From positions 491,883-555,882 of the forward strand of contig VXAZ01006872.1 in NCBI GenBank assembly GCA_013399875.1: a stretch of 64,000 bases of DNA, written 5' to 3'. A program made the position numbers and the translations under genes. How positions within the stretch are numbered: position 1 is the stretch's first letter; every line of letters begins with the position of its first letter. The notes beneath the pieces were generated by a model. That model saw only the letters and a program-made list of their open reading frames with translations, was not told the origin of the DNA and ran no database searches. Of this stretch, positions 27,325 to 39,800 are shown in pieces. The DNA comes from Gymnorhina tibicen. Taxonomy: Eukaryota; Chordata; Aves; Passeriformes; Artamidae.

Positions 27325-27450
27325 TAGAATCATAGAATCATTTAGGTTGGGAAACAGTTTTAAGATCATCAGGTCTAAGTGTCTTTGAACAGTTGACCTA
27401 AAACAATTTATCTGGTATCAAACCCAATGCTCATAGTTAAACTGTCAAGA
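27325..27450 (-). mobile_element. CR1 LINE 3'-end fragment, minus strand
   Basis: It starts TAGAATCATAGAATCATTTA on the plus strand and continues GGTTGGGAAACAGTTTTAAGATCATCAGGTC, the reverse complement of a CR1 3' untranslated end. Similarity fades after about 27430, so only roughly the last hundred bases are present. Confidence 0.85.
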
Positions 27451-27622
27451 CTATGGGATTCTTAAAAGGATGCCTCAATGAGGATTATAAATTATATTTT
27501 AACAGCTAAAAGCTGAGATTTGGGCTCATGCTGCACTCAGCATGTCACTCTTCTTGAGTTTGGGGTTTGCTGATTTTGACTAAATTCTGCTCATTCTAAC
27601 AGTGTTAAGTCCACTGACTATA

Positions 27623-27652
27623 TTTTCCTTCTTTCTTTCTCTTTCTTTCTTT

Positions 27653-27692
<40 letters not shown>

Positions 27693-27694
27693 TC
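27623..27694. repeat. (TTTC)n microsatellite
   Basis: About 70 bases of TTTC units. The last 40 or so are a perfect array and the first part has a few CTTT/TTTTC interruptions. Likely length-variable. Confidence 0.95.
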
Positions 27695-30600
27695 CATTAA
27701 TTTTTAATGAATCAACATCTGGGAATAAACTTAGCATATCTGTTATTGCAATTACTATAAATACCAGAAAGGGCCTGAAGCAAAGAACTGATAATTTATG
27801 TTCTAGGCTGCATTAGAATGTATGTTTATTCTATTGACATATTCAATATATATTTCAGATGATTATTGCAGATATTAACTGTTTCTCTCTTTTGAACAAG
27901 CTAAACCTTACCTCAAATTATGTTTTACTAAATAACAGATAGGTTGGTGTTGCAGAGTGCTATACACACATCTACCATCACCACCTCTCCCACCCCAGCT
28001 ATTTAGCACTATTCTTGGCAGGTTTCTTTTGTGAACAATGGCCCAGTGCTCACAATCTCTGACTGAGGATAGAGCCACATGACGGTGAAGCTACCTGGGA
28101 AGCAACACAGGACAGAGTTGATGGAGATGGCATAATATTTTGGGTCTATAATGTAAGGATAAGCTCCAAAGGTGTAAGGCAAGAAGGAAAGACAGGATAT
28201 TTTAGCGCTGAAGAACCCTTAGCATTATCAATCTTCTTTTAAGGTTTTTTTATTTTAAAAAGCCTTAGGAGAGGAATTTTAAAAATTCACTTCAATCCTG
28301 GATATAGAGAGAGAATTAAGGGTGGAGGAATTTGTAATTTGGGAAGGGCAAGTGATAACTTATTCAGGGTCATGAATAAGAGGGCTTACTAAGTTATTAA
28401 TTTGTTTCAGTCAATCACCTCACAGGCATTAAACTCAATATGAAGTAATGGTTTAGATAAATTCCTCAGAAAACTTTGTCAGCCCAAAATTACTTATCTC
28501 TCATCTACATTTATTTTGTATGAATCTTTTGCAGACAAATTTTAATCATATGGTTCTGTGAAGGAGGCATAAAACTAACAATTACCTGCATTGCTGTTTG
28601 ACAGCAAAATTAATGGCTTATTATCTTCTGAATACAGTTAATCTGGTTTTTGAATAGGATGAGAGAATGCTACTGAAAATGAGGTAATCCTACTAGGACA
28701 GAGAAGTGGTTCCTCATCAAGTCTTCCAGAGTTTATTTCAGGGGGAAGATTTGAATGATATGTTGATTATCTTACAGTTGCCAGTATTGAGACTTCTGTA
28801 CTAAACAGATTGCTTTGCTCTCTATTTTATTAAAATGGTAAGGCTTTTGCCATACAAACTGTGCTTTAGAGGGGTGGAGGGGGGAAGCCTTCCATGTTTA
28901 TTCTTTGGAGCTTTTGTAATGGAGCACATTGAACTGCAGCAAAAGATAACACCTCCTTCAGAGAAGGCTTCAGAAAATCTCACTGCACAATTTTGAAGAG
29001 TAGATTGCTTCAAAAATCTTTAGGATGAACCAACAACGCAGAATCCAACACTAACTTCAAGATCTTGGTTTTTTACAATGAGAAGCATCTAATTTGACTT
29101 ATTTGTTATGTAGAATTCTACCTTTGATCTTCCCTTATTGTCCACAGAGGCCTATAGGGTTTTCTAGAGAGTTCACCTAAATCCCACTTTGCATGTACCT
29201 GGTTTGTACCACTAACTGCAAAGTATGTAATCAGTTCTTGTATACATATGTAAGTTGTAGCTTTCTCACTCTGTACAGTATCAGTTACTGCAGCTGTAGA
29301 ATCATGTTGAGAAAATGGTACCTCGTATAGTATCTCACTTATTAGCAGAGAAAAGCACATTAAAATATTTGAATATTTATAATAACATTTTAATATATGT
29401 AAATAAACAAGTTTGTAAAAGGTTACATAGACTGCCCAAGGCTTGATAAGTGAGAAATCAGATGATGATATTTTAAAAGAAAAACCTGTCCACATATTTC
29501 AGTGTCACCACTGCGCTCTAGTCTGAAACCATTTTGGCTCGTACAACAGTTTGAAACAAAAGCTAATGGTTTACCTGAGGTGTTCCTCATAAAGCTGTAT
29601 TTTTAAACCTAATAATCTCCTTTTTTTTCTTTTTCTAGAAAACATGAGTGAAACTTAAGGAAAGGCAACAGAGAGGGGCCACAAAAACATCAGTGCAATG
29701 AACAATTCCACAAAACAAACTCAATTCAGGGCAATAATAGATTGACCTGTTAGGTGACCTGGCTTGTGAGGAAAACAGACATGCTGTCAGGTACCTATAA
29801 AACAGGCAGAAATACACAGTTCATCCAGTATGGGAAAGGAAAGTATTTCTATTTCCAGGTCCTAGATAGTTGTCATCAGTGGTAACACCTCTCCTTTAAT
29901 TTTCTGCAGTCTATTGAGAAGAAGTGAAAAAGCAATGTGAGACAGAGAATGTTAGAAAAGGTAATAATACTTTCAAAGATTAGATAATGCAGAGAAACTT
30001 CCATAGAAAACAAGTCAGCAGAAATTAACAGGACAATAAGTGAACTCAATACAAATTTTAAAAATCTAACTTTGTATTATTTTAGTAATCAAATCAACCA
30101 ACAAGATTAAAATAAAGGATAAGAGAGAATGAAATATTTTGGCATGTATTTTCAGATTTGAGAAACCACAGCTATTCTACAAGTTCCCTCTGATTAAAAT
30201 ATGAGAAAGAGACTACATCTCACTTCTCACACATTAAATCTCATGTGGAAGGGGACAGACCATTTGTAAAGTATTTGTAGTACTAAAAACTAACCCTGCC
30301 AAGATTAAACAAGTGAAACTGAGAAGTCAGTAATGTTTTGTAGCTCTCAAAACACATGGATAGATTCTCATTTTAAAGCCTATTTAAAGCCTATTTAAAG
30401 CTTTAGCTTTAAAGCTAAAGGAAGAAAAATTTTGCTGCACTAATGATCACATAGATCTTTCCCACCTCTGGTTGTATGACTACATGATTTATCATAATGA
30501 AGTAATGATAAATGAGAGGAAAAAGTAGGAAATACAGTAGTTGAATGTCAGCTGCATTGAGTGAGCCCAGTAATGCAGTATCCTAGTACAAAACTATTTT

Positions 30601-33019
30601 CCTGAGAATTTGGGTTGCTACCACAAACAGAACATTGCTATTTAGTAGGTGCCATAAGAGAAGAAAAGTTTGTTGAGTGTCTGACATTGATGAAAAATTA
30701 TTTTCTAAGAATCTGACGTAAAATAATCACTTCTTTACTCTAGGAGATAGGAGTGCACATGGACATTGGACTGCACAGTGATATTTCTGCTGAACCATGG
30801 AGACTGTTCATCAGCAGTCAGCTTTGTTAGATGTGAAGCCCCATCGGAGTACAGTCCTGATTGCTACAGGGCATAGCAAAAGAAGGCAGCAAGAATCAGG
30901 AACAGAATGATACTGACCTAGGTCTTATCCACAGTTGGTATTGTGGTTCCCCAGATAAGCATGTTTGCTTATACATGCACACCTTTATGGCTATGTCTAT
31001 ATAAACATACAGACGGACTCTGAGATTTGGCAATATTTTGCAGGTAAATAAAGACCTTCAATTTTTTGCCTTAAGGAAACAGTTATTTCTTTCCTAGAGT
31101 TGTAAAAAAAGTAGAAAAAAATAGTTCTGAAAAAAGCTTTCTTTTTTTTTTTCACTCATTCCTGCAGTTTGGTATCAGAAGTTGCATTATTCCTGGTCTT
31201 TTAACAATCCCAGCATAGGATTCAATAGCAGTAAGCTTTTACAAAAGACAGGGGGTAACCTCTATCTTACAGTATCTGAGTTATGATGTCAGTCAAATCA
31301 AGATTCACTTTCTGGAAAGTAGAGAATTCCATTAAAGAATTCAGTTTACTTGCCAGTTCCATATACAGTATTTCAGCTGCTAAACAAAATTATTTTTGAG
31401 TGGGGCAAATAGAGAACACAAGATTTTGTAGGAGATATTAATTAAAATTATTTCTGAAGGTAGCTTTTTCCAAAGTCTTGTGTTTCAATGGTTCATTGAA
31501 AAAATCATGGAATTTGGATAAACAAACAAAGAATCTGGCTCTCTGAATTCAGCTGAAAGATTTAAATTAAATCAGTGTCTTCACTAATTTTGAGTATTGC
31601 CTAAAATAATCTTCCTGTGTATATTTACAGGAACTAATAATACTATGTGAGATACTGAGGAGTAAGGTTCTTATTTTCATTTTTGTGGGAACTGAGCAGA
31701 GATGTTCACATGAATGAAATCCTGCCAGTTGAATAAGGACCAGCAGATGGATACATGAACAGACAATGTGCTTTTGAAATACTTTTGGGTGCAAAATATT
31801 ATATCCAATCACAAAGCAGAAATGAAAGTCACAAGCAACCAAGAAAAAAACCGCAAAAAATCACAACCAATGAGAAAAGCCATCCCTTTTTCACTGATTC
31901 AGTGTTTTTTAACTATTAATTTTTAAACTTCGAAAATTCAGCTAAGTTATTGCAATGCTTTCAATTCAAAGCAGGTTTTGGCTTATTTTTCACATCCTAT
32001 GGCACAGCAACATGAATTGAGCCAGCACATTTAATTGCCCTTGAAGAGTAACCTGTGGTAATAGAAGTTATTCCTACTCTCAGATACTTTTCCCTTGACT
32101 TAATTTGGGCTAATGCACATATGACAAAATCCCAGTGTGCCACTCCCTTGCATTTCCCTAACATCTGACCTCACACAGCTGTTTATTGTTAAGAGACATT
32201 TGCCACCGCTGTGCATGTTGCCATACACTGTCTCTACAGTCAGGATATTTTTAACCCAAATACTTGAATTTACAAATAAGCTAGAAATGAATGCCTTGCA
32301 TCAGCTTTAATTTTATAACGCAGTGACCTATTCTACCACTGTGTAATAACAGGTCCCACTGTGACAATTAAAACAAATCACCCTACAGAGGATGTCATTA
32401 GATACATTCATGCCTCATCAGTAACTGAATTGTCTTTTATGATATATTTCAAAGAAAGGTATATAACTTTAGGCTGGCTTCCCCAAAGAACAAAATGATT
32501 TACAAAAATTCTCCCATCTTCTTGATGTACTGTGAAAAAGAAATAGGGATGAAATGAAATAAAAATTTTAATTAAGAATGAAAGGACTGTTGGCCACTAA
32601 ATGAAACACAAGTGTGTAGATAATTTTGAACCATTAACAATGGATCTAATATGAGGCGAAGTTCCCAGGCATCACTGCACCTATTATGTCTTCTATTTTG
32701 AAGAAACTAGAACTAGAAAGAAGTAAATGGAAAAATGAATTCTGCTAGCTCATGTTGCATGCTGATCATTTTACCTAATGTGAGAACCTCTTTTACAATG
32801 CATTAGATCTAAACCCATCAGGGGATGTTACCACGACTGTCAGAATGGCACATACTTACCCCAAGCCTCATCCCACCTCCATGAGCAGTGCTGTACAGGT
32901 AGCAACTGTGCTACAGGAGTAACTACAGTACTGTCAACTTGTCAGTGCTTTCTAAGAGCAGCTAAACTATTTCTCTGACAGATCTTTATGCTCTCACTTG
33001 CAGGAACACTTGGAATTAG
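27695..33019. other. Unannotated DNA
   Basis: Over 5 kb with no supported gene. The longest frame, 125 codons at 29118-29495 on the minus strand, has no recognisable domain, and I saw no splice sites that would frame it as an exon. A 20-base palindrome at 30401-30420 is listed separately. Confidence 0.5.
30369..30420. repeat. Tandem 11-mer next to a perfect palindrome
   Basis: The unit CCTATTTAAAG occurs twice in tandem, preceded by related TTTTAAAG. It is followed directly by the perfect 20-base palindrome CTTTAGCTTTAAAGCTAAAG at 30401-30420. The whole stretch is built from TTTAAAG words, suggesting slippage and fold-back copying. Confidence 0.8.
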
Positions 33020-33545
33020 TGTTGTAACTTATCGCGGTGGTGGTGTCGGTGGACCCATGCAGCGTTTTTCCCACAGTGTCCCTCATGGAGACGCTGTGGC
33101 GGTGCCCTGCCAGCACCCACGCTTGCACACGATCTCACCCCCGCAGGTGGGCACAAGCAGCCACTCACACACACACACAGTCTATGCATGGACCGGAGAT
33201 GAAGAGGTGAGAGGGATTCTTTGCAGGCAATTCCGAGGCGTTTATTGGATACCAAGAACCGCCGCACTTGAAGGGGGACAGCGGCAAAGAACACAGAATA
33301 AAAGCCTGCATGTGGTTTTATCCCGAAGGGTCCCAGGGGCGGGCGGAGCATCAGAAACCAAGAGCCTGAGGGCTAGGGGGTAGAGGCAAGGTTGAGTGAC
33401 ATAACAGGGGCCAGTGGGAGAAGGGAGGGGAGGGGGAGAGGACCAGGGGGGTCTCGATGAAGGGAGAACTTTCTAGCACAGTGGTGTGGGGAGAGACCAC
33501 TTCGTAGTAACATGGTGGGTGTAATGTGGACTTAGCACAGCAACA
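33020..33545 (-). mobile_element. ERV LTR, minus strand
   Basis: The plus strand begins TGTTGTAACTTATCG at 33020 and ends GCACAGCAACA at 33545, giving matched TGTTG...CAACA termini and a 526-base LTR. Read on the minus strand there is a TATA-like ATAAAA at about 33316-33322 and an AATAAA poly(A) signal at 33241-33246, in the right order and spacing for U3-R-U5. Immediately upstream on the minus strand is a short purine run (AGGGGCAGA, 33546-33554), a candidate polypurine tract, which makes this the 3' LTR of a partial provirus. A (CA)n run of about 14 bases lies inside at 33166-33179. No target-site duplication was found because the other end is missing. Frames across it are not host genes. 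Confidence 0.8.
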
Positions 33546-33990
33546 TCTGCCCCTAATTTGTTTTAAAACAAGGCTTCCCCCACTTACTTGGAGCTAACCA
33601 AGATGGGAACCATTCTTCCATTTTCTACGAGTGGGAAAAGGGTATTTTGATTTTAACAGTGAGGGTCTAGGGTTGTGGCAGTATTCCAAACAACGAACAG
33701 ATAACAAAACAACCAGAAACACCCACAAAGCCCCCAAAAGGAGGCAGCCCCTCCTCCGAGTTGCCGATGTCCCAACAAGTCCCGAGTTCCTTTGACGGTG
33801 CTGGATGCGGTGGACCTTTCTGGGCCAACGAGGCTGCGATTTCCATGCTCCTATCAGCCACAGCACCCGTAGCCACAGCAGCGTCTCTGGGTACTTGCTT
33901 GGATTAGGGACATCTAGGAGAAAGCAGAGTGACAAGTGCCAGGTTCCATGGGGGAGTTGGGGTAGGTGTCTCTGTAAGGGTCTCAAACAA
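33546..33990 (-). pseudogene. 3' internal fragment of an endogenous retrovirus
   Basis: Next to the minus-strand LTR is about 445 bases of sequence with coding remnants, including a minus-strand frame of 130 codons (33594-33986) and an overlapping one of 69 codons (33667-33876). The overlapping frame contains a hydrophobic stretch rich in F, G and V that could be the membrane segment of an envelope protein. A splice-acceptor-like site (TTTCTCCTAG on the minus strand) precedes an ATG near 33914. The element lacks gag, pol, most of env and the 5' LTR, so it is defective. The right boundary and the env assignment are uncertain. Confidence 0.5.
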
Positions 33991-34844
33991 AGTTGTTAAG
34001 AAACATGGCAAGATTACTGAAAGATCAAACCACTCGTGGAAAATACCTGAAATTGGAAATGTTCGTTCTCCCTTCATCAATTTCCCTTTTCCATCTCCCC
34101 GTTTCAAAAAAGAAGGTAGGTATGGGGTATGGGAAGGGTAAAGGATTCAGTAACTGAACAACATTTTCATTTATATATTTTATTAAGATGTTTTCAAACT
34201 CTTTTTCTCTTCCCAAGTGGGTAGGACACTTGTGGTTGAGATTCATCTCATTAAGTTTAGACATCTTCAGTGTAGACATCTACATCTGAACTAGTCACTT
34301 GAGACTTACTTTGTAGTCAACAGAGAGATATAAACATTTCTAAAAGGGGATTCAGCTAAACTATTTGAGTCACTTGGCAGCAGGGCATCCATTAAAATAA
34401 CCAGTTCATGGTTAGATGAGCATATTTAAGTGTCTCTGCTTGGTCAGATGAATCCCACCGAGTTCAAACCCTATATCTAAGTGCTTATATTAACTGGGGA
34501 GAGGAAGGGATGTTTTGCTTCCCTGCATCCTGTAACTTGCAAAACTCAAGTTGTGCACTGTGTCTTTTGGGTTTTTTTGTTTGCCTGAAACCCATACCAT
34601 GCCAGTAAGCAATCACACACTTGGTCAATGGAATGATCCCCGGACTGAGCCACAGATAAGTTTGCCTGTTGCCTCACAGGGCGATATCAAAGCCTGACAG
34701 CATTTTCCTGGCATGTCTTTTATTGTTCCATGAGATAGTTCCCGAGACCTGTTTTGCTTACAGACAAGTACAGTCTGGAATTAAACCCATATTTCCTTAC
34801 AGTCTAAATGCTTTTGACTTGAACATGTTACATAAAGCTGCAGA
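33991..34844. other. Unannotated DNA, possibly with the ERV edge
   Basis: The ERV internal fragment fades out here without a second LTR or target-site duplication. The rest has no recognisable feature. Confidence 0.4.
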
Positions 34845-35572
34845 AACATAGAATGACTTTGGTTCAAACAGACTTTATAGATCATCAAGTTTCAAGTCCC
34901 CTGCCATGGGTAGGGACACCTTCCACTAGACCAGGTTGCTCAAAGCCCCATCCAACTTGGCATTGAACATTTCCAGGGTTGCGGCATCCACAAATTCTCC
35001 AGTGCCTCACCACCCTCACAGTCAAGAATTTCTTCCTAATAGTTGTGTAAACCTACTCTCTTTTGGTTTAAAACCTTTTCCCCTTCTCCTGTCACTATAT
35101 GGCCTTGTAAAAAGTCCCTCTCCAGCTTTCTGTAGCCCCACTTTAGGTATTGGCAGTGTGCTACAACGCCAACCCAGAGCTCTCTCTTCTCTGGGAACAA
35201 TCCTAGCTCTCTCAGCCTGTTCTCATAGGAGATGCGTCAGGTGCTCATAGGTGTTTCAGCCCTGCTCTGATCATCTTTCTAGCCTGCTCTGGACTTGTCC
35301 TGCAGGTACACGTCCTTCTTATGCTGGGGCCACAGAGGTGGATGCAGCACTGCAAATGGGGTCTCACAAGAGCAGAGTAGAGAGGGAGAACCTCCTCCCT
35401 CAACCTGCTGGTCATGCCTCTTCTGATGCAGTCCAGGATATGATTTGTTTTCTGGGCTGCAAGAACACATTGCTGACTCATGTCCAGCCTCTCATCCCCC
35501 ACCACCCCCAAGTACTTCTCGGCAGGGCTGCTCTCAATCTCTTCTCTGCCCAGCCTGTGTTTGTGTTAGGCT
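34845..35572 (-). mobile_element. CR1 LINE, 5'-truncated, minus strand
   Basis: It opens AACATAGAATGACTTTGGTT on the plus strand, a diverged CR1 3' end that has lost the terminal repeat. It extends about 730 bases to the C-terminal part of the reverse-transcriptase ORF. The minus strand at 35245-35511 keeps P-L-Y-S-A-L-V-R-P-H-L-Q-C-C-I and related wording, with frameshifts. It is older than the copy at 25898, judging by the decayed terminus. Confidence 0.92.
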
Positions 35573-36648
35573 AACTAAACCATGAACTCCCAGACCATAC
35601 CCCTTCCAATCTTGACCCTGTCTCTTCTGTCTCATACAGACTTCATGTCCCTACTGTCCTACATAAAAGACCTGTCTGGCTCTCATTGCTGCTCTTCAAT
35701 GATTTGTACTGCAGGAAAAGGGAAGAAGGAGGACAGAACTGGGGTAAATATATTAGCTCTTAATTGGAGTTACTCGATCACATAATCCACAGCCAGTGTC
35801 ACTACCTGTCTCGCTTGCAACAGTTCTAATGGATATGACAGCTGTCCTAAAAAAAGCACTCTCACAGAAGTAAAATGGCATTACAGTTTTTGTCTTTAAT
35901 TGGGCTTTCCCCACTGGATTGGATTTCCTTGCCTTTCTGAGTACAAAGCACAACAGGCCATGCTGCAAAGACCAAAAGTAAGTCAAAACTGTGACACTTT
36001 TCCCCTTTCACATCTGTGCATCTCTTGCTCTTCCTAAAAAAAGCAAACTAATGGATAGTCTAATGCTGTCAAATGGCCTAACTAATAACTGGATTTAAAT
36101 TTCTGTACCTTTGGATGGATTTATTTAATTCCTTTTAAAACTCTGATTCTTACTGCAGATAAGCCATCAGTGTGCTTAACAGGATATTAAAAGTAGAAAG
36201 CAAATGTAGAATAGGAGGCTCATTAGACAACACTTTTTCCAAATGTGGAAGCTGAACACCAGATGCCGTTTTGCATAATAAAAGCAGTCAATGATTAGCC
36301 TTTAGAGGTCTGTGATCCCTGAATAATAACCCATTTTTCAACCTTGTCTGTTATTTTTCTCTCTTACCCTAAATTTTCAGCTTTAGGACTAGTCCATTTA
36401 AATATTCACATAAACCAAATGTGACTTGTAATTCCTTTTACTCTTTTAAAAATGTGATTTTCCAGAGTTTATTCAAAAGGAAAAAAAAATCCTACACCAA
36501 AAAATCATCTTTAGGAGTAATAAAAGCTTTGGACACACCAAAAAAAATTCAAAAATAGGAATAAAATTCCTAAGTGAAAGGAAAACACTTGGATGTTGGG
36601 CCATCCTATCTGGTATAAACCCAGAGGGAGTTAAGAATACACAATGTG
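35573..36648. other. Unannotated DNA with a possible minus-strand 3' UTR
   Basis: No transposon or RNA gene recognised. If the exon at 36649 is real, its 3' untranslated region lies at the right end, with a minus-strand AATAAA at about 36466-36471, roughly 180 bases past the stop. Confidence 0.4.
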
Positions 36649-36824
36649 TCAGGTTCTCCTGACACTTAACTCCTGGCTTTGAGTCCCAGTGAAGAAAAAT
36701 GGAGAATACAGTTCTTTATCTCCAGGAAAGATGCTGTAATCATTATCTTCCTCAAGTTCAAAAATGGGAGCTTGGGCATATGGACCTATTTGAAGAATGG
36801 TGGCTTTCTGATTTATTTCATCAG
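36649..36824 (-). CDS. Candidate terminal coding exon (unidentified)
   Basis: On the minus strand an open frame of protein-like composition ends at a TGA at 36649. It reads A-D-E-I-N-Q-K-A-T-I-L-Q-I-G-P-Y-A-Q-A-P, then an acidic patch E-L-E-E-D-N-D-Y-S, and ends S-Q-E-L-S-V-R-R-T. The acidic, aromatic-rich wording is unlike the low-complexity chance frames elsewhere. A pyrimidine-rich stretch followed by CTCAAAG gives a possible acceptor at 36824; the open frame continues to 36867. A minus-strand AATAAA near 36468 could serve as the poly(A) signal. I cannot name the protein. It could instead be a chance frame or a decayed exon, because no further exon was identified on this strand. Confidence 0.4.
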
Positions 36825-39800
36825 CTTTGAGTTTGGGAGTAGGAAATAGCAGACATGGCATGATCAAACTTGGATGATTTGACTCTTAGCACTTATATCA
36901 GCTGCTGAACCTCCCCAGGTCCATCTGCTGATTGTAGATGCTTATTCCACAGCAGATCTCGATGTGACTCTCCTTCTGTGTGAGAACTCAAGTGACACTT
37001 CCCAGGTGGGAAAATGGTGCCTGTCCTCAAAAAGAGCAAAGCAATAGAGTGAGTGCAGGGGGACACTGCAACAGAAGTTAGGCAAAACCCCAGCCTTCAG
37101 GACGTGGAAATTGCTGGGATACCTCTATGAAGAACTTATATTCTAAAGTCAATTTGTCTTGTTTGCCATTTCTAATGAGCACTGCTCACTTTAGACTGGT
37201 GCCATGCAAGACAAACAGTGTACAAACAAAGGCAGCAGAGCACAAACTCATGGCCCAGGAGAACCCTATTATGGTATCTTTTCAAGCTTCTGCAATTACA
37301 AGAACTAAAGGTTCAGTGCAATTATGGACAAACAGAAACATACTGCAGCAACATATTCAGTACAATCATTCAAAAGCCAATAAGTATTTTCATTTTAGTG
37401 ACAGTTATCTGTAGTCTGTTGTGTCTGCAAGCTGGTGGCAAGACACTAGAACAAACTTACCAGCCCATCTGGTGCCTGGAATGAAGTATTTCTGTGCTTC
37501 ATGTTATTACAGAGAAGGTTGAAAACAAGAAAACCTTCTGTGGTTCAGATGATGCTTCCATGTGAAGTCAAGAGGTTTTTTGAGTTAATAGGAGTTTTAA
37601 TAAGTTTTTAGTGGCTGATGTCAACAATTTCTTGCATATATTTTGTGCATGCTTATGTGTATTATATATATATACAATAAATATATAAGTGAAAAATAAA
37701 TCCAGGGTCACAGACTTGAGAAGGAAATCAACTTTGCAAAAGGAAATCAAGAAAATGATATTTTATAAAGAAATCTTTTTTTTAATGTCACATTGTTAGG
37801 CTGTTCCCTGATTTGGGATGACTTACACAGAAGGTAAGTCATAGAGTACGATAATTAGCTGCAGTCCCAGTTTTCAGCAGATACCAAACTTTTGCTGAAA
37901 TTGTTCACAATGTGATTTCCCTGTGAAACACTTTGCCAGTACCTTTGTTTGAGTAGCATACAAACATTTATATGCTTTTGAATTGGCACTTAGATATTAG
38001 GGCCTGTAATGAAGATATTTCAGATAGTAGGAGTAAGACGAAACGCAATTTTTGGTGTAATAGCTCTGTCTATAATTTACACAATCTTAGAGATTTTACT
38101 GTATGTTTTCAGTACAACCTAATAGCAATTCTCCCTCAGAATAAATTAGAATTAAACACAATGTCAGTGTGAATCATAGTCAAAACAAAATGCAAAAGGT
38201 ATCTGTAGTGGAGTACAAGGGCTAAAACAACATATCATTGTACACTTAATGTCATAAAAGAGGTTGATTCCTATTGATTATTTGGCAGGATTTCTTTATA
38301 TCATGTTAAAGCTTTTATTTTGGCAGGTAGCACCAGGTGGCACTGTTACATAATCATCTACTTTTTTTTTTTTTTTTCCCCAGCAGAACAAGCTCCCAGT
38401 GTTGGGAAGACATGCTTCAACAAGGGGTACAGTGCTAGGCTTTATGGAGGGAGAAGCTAAGGCAGGCAGCAAAGAATCTTGTTTTGTACCCATACTTCCC
38501 TTTCACTGCAATTTTTACAATCAGATTTACCCCCAGGCAATAACAGCAAATCCAAGATTCCCAGAAAAGAACATTTCCAGTTTGCTGTGAGTAACCCTGT
38601 TCAAGGAATTGTGCATGACTAAATAAAACAAGATTTACTTAGTGTTTATTAAGGTTCTTCATCACAGCACTCTACATTTATAGTCAAGTTTTTCCAAAGC
38701 CCCCGGTATTTTGTAGTGCTCAACAGAAAGATGAGAAATGGAATAGAGATATAGAAGGAACCAGTCACAATGGGATTACGGGATTAAATCTGTCACTTGG
38801 AGACATGTGAGTACCAGAGTGTTTTGTGGTACTGGGTACTGTGACACTGAATATTTTCAGCTCCCCATTCCTGAGGACTGTCACAGCTCCAGTGTGACAG
38901 TTCTGCCACGTGCACTTGAATCACTTTTAACACAGATTTCAGTCAGTAAAAATAAACAAAAGTTCTTTTTAAAAAGTTCAGTGTAAAGAACATCTTTCCT
39001 AACATTAGAAAAAAACCCCAAGACATAAAGTAATAGGTATTTACTAATATTTACCTCTCCCACAAGGGTGGAAAGAAAAGCTTCTCTATCTTTCTCTTAT
39101 CTGTTTCATAAATCCTTCAGGTGCTCTTACAGAGATTCAGTTCTTATGCAAATTTTCCACCTTAGAGAAGACCCCAGTCTGGGAAAGCAGGATTATCTTT
39201 AAATCTGGGGTGGTTTTTTTCTCTTTCCCTGTCCAGGCATTTGTATTTCTATCTTGTCTTAATAGATGTTAGTTTCATAACTATGGTCTACCTCCAAACT
39301 TTGACTCCTACCTGTACAGCTCTATCAACAAGTCATCAAGGTTGAATATTCTTTCAGCCTTATGCAGAGCATTTCAAATGGTGACTGAGTGGTGGTGAGT
39401 CTCCTCACATGTAGAATTTTGCTTTTCATTCAACACCTACAACCTAGAACAACAAGTTATGCACCTGTGGAATTTATATACTCCATACCTGATCTCAGTC
39501 CCTGCTTGAGATCATACATTTATTTATGTTTTTATTTATTTTAGTTGGTATTGACTTTGGAGTGCCAAAACTAAGTGTCTCTTTCATTAAACTATTACGA
39601 GGATTCCATGCCTCAAATGTAAAACAGGGGTGTAATTTACTCATATCCTCTTTACTCTGTATATGCTTTAATAAAGCCTAGTAAATTTTCAGAACATCTA
39701 CCTTGAAATTCACATTTTTTCACTAAATATTAGAATAATGAATATAGGAAGACAAATAATACAACATAAGAATAACATGACATGTTGCTTGAGTCAACCA

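Noticed and set aside
29118..29495. 125-codon minus-strand frame
   Set aside because: Composition is like non-coding DNA, no domain or splice context was seen, and one frame of this length is expected by chance in 64 kb.
32988..33383. 131-codon plus-strand frame
   Set aside because: It is antisense to the minus-strand ERV LTR and has no protein character.
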